A stretch of 64,000 nt of DNA from Azonexaceae bacterium s22 (GTDB lineage Bacteria > Pseudomonadota > Gammaproteobacteria > Burkholderiales > Rhodocyclaceae), in assembly GCA_016617495.1 (NCBI GenBank), contig WYCU01000001.1:62001-126000 (forward strand), read 5' to 3'. The notes beneath the pieces were generated by a model that saw only the letters and a list, made by a program, of their open reading frames with translations, was not told where the DNA came from and did no database searches. This document shows positions 60,971 through 64,000 of the stretch, one piece after another; position 1 is the first letter of the stretch, and every line of letters starts with the position of its first letter. The position numbers and the translations under genes are program-made.

Positions 60971-61539
60971 TTTTTCTTACCCTTACTCTCTTCCGGCTGA
61001 GTTCGCTTCAGCGAAAAGTTCATCGCAAATTCGTTGGTTCTACGACCACTCAGTACAACTGCTTTGACCTCAACCAGCTGTGGATTAGTTAGCCACGGCG
61101 AGGCCTCCAGATTCCGCATCAAGGCAGAAACCCGTGCATTTGACTGCGCATATCCGGTGACGCTAACCTTCGCCCCTTCCTGCTTTAGTGATCGCAGGTA
61201 AATTCCCTCCGGGACTTGCCTGACCAGTTCAGTAAGCAGGTGGACAGTTTCGCCACGGTCACGTTGCAAATCCTCAATAATCTGTTTGCGCGCCAACAAT
61301 GCTTGCGTTTGCTCTTTCAGCTTTTTAATTTGCTCAATCTGCTTGTCAAGCACAGCGATTTCGCGCTTCAAATAATCATTGGCACCAACTTGGCTAGAGA
61401 TGAACGCCCCAATAATTGCCGACACAGCGAAAATTACGATCGCCGCCAAACCAACAACCCCACCCAGCATGGCGTAAAATGCTTGCCGCTTTGCTTTTCG
61501 CGCCTCTTCGCGATGAGGCAGAAGATTAATTCGAATCAT
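60967..61539 (-). CDS. pilN: Type IV pilus alignment protein PilN
   Basis: A 190-residue bitopic inner-membrane protein beginning MIRINLLPHREEARKAKR, the PilM-binding motif (INLLP), then a membrane helix (~27-49), a coiled coil and a periplasmic ferredoxin-like domain. It connects cytoplasmic PilM to PilO. Coupled by four-base overlaps. Confidence 0.95.
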   Translation of the reverse strand: MIRINLLPHREEARKAKRQAFYAMLGGVVGLAAIVIFAVSAIIGAFISSQVGANDYLKREIAVLDKQIEQIKKLKEQTQALLARKQIIEDLQRDRGETVHLLTELVRQVPEGIYLRSLKQEGAKVSVTGYAQSNARVSALMRNLEASPWLTNPQLVEVKAVVLSGRRTNEFAMNFSLKRTQPEESKGKKK

Positions 61540-62621
61540 GATGGGTCAAATCTCCGCAAAGCCAAGCCACATGCGACCAAGAGCGATGACGCATCTGTCA
61601 TCAAATTCTTGGCCCGGACACGATCAGACAACACCATGTTGGCGAAAGGGTTGGCAATCAAAGTACTGACTTGCGTACGAGTCGCTACCACCTCATCGAC
61701 GCCGGGGATCACCGCACACCCCCCTGCCAGCACGATATGATCAACTTGGTTATATTGTGTCGATGTGAAGAAAAATTGAAGTGCTCTTGACACCTCAAGT
61801 GCCAGATTTTCCATAAACGGTGCAAGCAGCTCCGCCTCATAGCCCTCAGGGAGGCTTGCTGCCCGCTTGGCCACCTCAGCCTCCTCGTACGTCATTCCAT
61901 AATGTCGCGCAATATCTTGCGTCAGCTGAGACCCGCCAAACGCCTGCTCTCTGGAATACACCTGCTGCCCATTCCGAAGTACTGTAAGGCTCACCACATT
62001 TGAGCCTGCATCAATCAGCGCGACCGTCTGATCCTTCCCTCCCTCAGGCAACTGACGTTCAATCAATTCAAACGCAGCCAGCGCTGCCAAGGACTCGACA
62101 TCCACGACAACCGCCTTAAGCCCGGCAGCATCTGCTACGGCGACGCGCTCTTCAACACGTTCCTTTTTCGATGCGGCGATCAATACCTCGATTTCGTCGG
62201 GAACCGAGGGGGCTGGACCCAATATCTGGAAGTCCAGATTAACCTCATCAATGGCAAACGGAATGTACTGGTTGGCCTCGGTTTCAACCTGAACCTCAAG
62301 CTGATCTTCCCGCAACCCATCCGGCACGATTATTTTTTTGGTGATAACCGCCGAGGCTGGTAAAGCCAACGCCACATTGCGTGTCGACGTTCCGAGACGT
62401 TTCCAAGCGCGTTTTACAGCCTCAACCACGCCGTCCAAATTGGCAATATTTCCATCGGAAACCGCATCTTTTGGTAACACCTCTACGGTGTAACGTTCAA
62501 CGCGGTACCCATCCTTCCCGTTGGCGCTGAGCTCCACAAGCTTTACCGCGGAGGAACTGATATCCAGCCCCAGCAGCGGACGCGCCTTGGGATTAAACAA
62601 CGTTGAGATATCGAAGCCCAC
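61536..62621 (-). CDS. pilM: Type IV pilus assembly protein PilM
   Basis: A 361-residue actin/FtsA-like cytoplasmic protein that binds the PilN tail. ATPase-fold motifs include LGLDISSSAVKLVELS at the start, VALIDAGSNVVSLTV and VLAGGCAVIPGVDEVV. It is first in pilMNOPQ and divergent from the penicillin-binding protein gene. Confidence 0.94.
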   Translation of the reverse strand: MGFDISTLFNPKARPLLGLDISSSAVKLVELSANGKDGYRVERYTVEVLPKDAVSDGNIANLDGVVEAVKRAWKRLGTSTRNVALALPASAVITKKIIVPDGLREDQLEVQVETEANQYIPFAIDEVNLDFQILGPAPSVPDEIEVLIAASKKERVEERVAVADAAGLKAVVVDVESLAALAAFELIERQLPEGGKDQTVALIDAGSNVVSLTVLRNGQQVYSREQAFGGSQLTQDIARHYGMTYEEAEVAKRAASLPEGYEAELLAPFMENLALEVSRALQFFFTSTQYNQVDHIVLAGGCAVIPGVDEVVATRTQVSTLIANPFANMVLSDRVRAKNLMTDASSLLVACGLALRRFDPS

Positions 62622-62778
62622 CAGACCCCCAGAAAGTCTTTAATAAATGCGTAGTTAGAGAAACTACCAATAATTCACTTTAGATGCTAGCAACAAGCCC
62701 AGGGCATGTAAAGCATTTTCGCAGGCCATTTCGCCGGCAGCGTATAATTCGCGCAACATCATTCCAACCGCCAATATC
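62622..62778. promoter_or_regulatory. Divergent pilM / PBP1A intergenic region
   Basis: A 157-bp A/T-richer stretch holds the promoters for both directions. It contains stops in the plus-strand frame of the penicillin-binding protein (to 62670). No clear operator was identified. Confidence 0.5.
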
Positions 62779-64000
62779 TTGCCTACCCTACCCTTGGCCG
62801 CACGTATCATCTTGGCGCCTCTGATTGCGCTTGCGGGCTTAATTGCGATTGCCGTTGCCCTTGGCGCAATCATTCTTGTCATCGCTTATCCAAACCTGCC
62901 TTCTCTGGAGGCGCTGACCGACTACCGCCCTAAAGTCCCCCTTCGTATTTATACCGCCGACGGCTATTTGATCGGCGAATTTGGCGAAGAGCGTCGGGCT
63001 GTGGTCAGCATACAGGATGTTCCCCCGATCATGAAGCAAGCCATTTTGGCCGCGGAAGATGATCGCTTTTATCAGCATGGCGGGATCGACTATCTCGGCG
63101 TCGTTCGCGCTGCAGCGACTAATCTGATCGGCGGAAGCAAACGACAAGGCGCCTCCACGATTACTCAACAGGTCGCGCGGAATTTCTTTCTTTCCAGTGA
63201 GAAAACCTACACAAGAAAGCTTTACGAGGCATTGCTGTCATTCAAGATTGAAAACAATCTGACCAAAGACCAGATTCTTGAGTTGTACATGAACCAAATC
63301 TTTTTAGGTCAGCGCGCTTACGGATTTGCAGCAGCTGCCCAAATATATTTTGGCAAGTCGCTCAAGGACATCACGGCTGCCGAGGCTGCAATGCTAGCCG
63401 GTCTCCCGAAAGCACCATCTGCTTATAACCCGATCGCCAATCCCAAGCGGGCGAAAATCCGCCAACAATATGTTTTGCGGCGCATGCACGACCTGGGGTT
63501 CATCAATGACGTCCAATACGAATCAGCTCTCAAGGAACCCATCGTAATCAAGCGTGAGCTTTCCGAGTACGCCGTGCATGCCGAATTCGCGGCGGAAATG
63601 GCACGCCAAATCGCGGCGGAGCGTTTTCCGGATGACGTGTATTCCCGCGGGCTAAAGGTCTATACAACCCTCATCAAATCCGAACAGGAAGCTGCCTACC
63701 AGAGTCTCAGGCGTGGCGTCATGGACTACGACCGTCGCCATGGTTATCGTGGTGCCGAGGCATACATCGATTTGAGCGCACTGCCCGGCGAACAAGAAGA
63801 AACCCTTGACGAAGCCTTGCAGGACATTGCCGACATTGGCGACCTTGTGCCAGCACTGGTACTCGCTGCAGATGCCAAGCAAATTCGGGTTTATCGCAAA
63901 GGCGGCGAAACCATTCTCTTGACTGGCGATGCGCTTAAATTTGCATCCCGCATGCTTGACGACAAAGCCCCGCCAAACAAACGGATTAAACGCGGTGCGA
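62779..64000 (+). CDS. mrcA: Class A penicillin-binding protein (PBP1A), partial
   Basis: The first ~407 residues of a bifunctional transglycosylase/transpeptidase; the gene continues past the right edge. After a membrane anchor (LIALAGLIAIAVALGAIILVIAY) comes the GT51 domain with catalytic glutamates in EDDRFYQHGGID and RQGASTITQQVARN, then KIENNLTKDQILELYMNQIFLGQ. The transpeptidase domain is outside. No in-frame ATG or GTG exists between the upstream stop (62668) and the membrane helix, so the start must be TTG (62779, 62794 or 62812) or rarer; 62779 is a guess. Next to pilM is the usual betaproteobacterial place for this gene. Confidence 0.9.
   Translation, partial: MPTLPLAARIILAPLIALAGLIAIAVALGAIILVIAYPNLPSLEALTDYRPKVPLRIYTADGYLIGEFGEERRAVVSIQDVPPIMKQAILAAEDDRFYQHGGIDYLGVVRAAATNLIGGSKRQGASTITQQVARNFFLSSEKTYTRKLYEALLSFKIENNLTKDQILELYMNQIFLGQRAYGFAAAAQIYFGKSLKDITAAEAAMLAGLPKAPSAYNPIANPKRAKIRQQYVLRRMHDLGFINDVQYESALKEPIVIKRELSEYAVHAEFAAEMARQIAAERFPDDVYSRGLKVYTTLIKSEQEAAYQSLRRGVMDYDRRHGYRGAEAYIDLSALPGEQEETLDEALQDIADIGDLVPALVLAADAKQIRVYRKGGETILLTGDALKFASRMLDDKAPPNKRIKRGA

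Overview
This window reads as chromosomal DNA of a GC-rich, denitrifying betaproteobacterium, most likely of the Rhodocyclales (Dechloromonas/Azonexus-like). The reasons are a Sec-exported clade II nitrous oxide reductase set among c-type cytochromes, a PhaM-type PHA granule regulator, a fused isobutyryl-CoA mutase, several branched-chain-type ABC transporters with CoA ligases, and the order pilMNOPQ-aroK-aroB-gltB-gltD. The taxonomic placement is inference from gene content; no rRNA or tRNA gene was found. Almost every base is coding, and long antisense ORFs are common as a by-product of GC-rich codon use.

Layout. 0-7.6 kb: nitrous oxide respiration: nosZ with two downstream cytochromes on the minus strand, a divergent dihaem cytochrome and small exported protein, nosD, an unknown exported protein and a SCO-type copper chaperone; an FNR/DNR-like box lies between nosZ and the divergent cytochrome. 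7.6-12.3 kb: housekeeping genes (RlmL-like methyltransferase, hemJ, SDR protein, 2Fe-2S flavin reductase, lipoprotein). 12.3-17.1 kb: first complete livKHMGF operon. 17.2-23.1 kb: acyltransferase-PilZ fusion, histidine kinase and NarL-type regulator, phaM, AEC transporter. 23.1-33.9 kb: a minus-strand catabolic run with AMP-forming acyl-CoA ligase, second liv set, PaaK-like ligase and CoA-transferase, which looks like uptake and CoA activation of an organic (probably aromatic or branched) acid. 34.1-40.9 kb: a degenerate HD protein, a CRP/FNR regulator, a 480-bp region full of inverted repeats, then an operon of cytochrome c, Tat-exported four-cluster ferredoxin, NrfD-like quinol subunit, multihaem cytochrome, unknown protein and atypical hemerythrin. 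No molybdoenzyme or DsrMK partner is next to it, so its terminal reaction is unknown. 41-45.8 kb: icmF with a divergent AraC regulator. 45.9-64 kb: EF-G paralogue, glmU, gltBD, aroKB, pilMNOPQ and the start of a class A penicillin-binding protein running off the right edge.

The strongest signal outside the genes is a dispersed element of about 36 bp with the invariant core TGTCGCGGTCGAC (the best copies contain the 18-bp perfect palindrome GTCGCGGTCGACCGCGAC) and an A/T-rich tail ending in AAAT[CG]. I count twelve clear copies in 64 kb. They lie between genes, at gene starts (one supplies a ribosome binding site, another ends on a start codon) and inside genes, where they are read as Val-Ala-Val-Asp. 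Other notable points are a run of ten G in pilQ that could cause phase variation, large hairpins just downstream of both livK genes, and several proteins that keep a fold while losing key residues.
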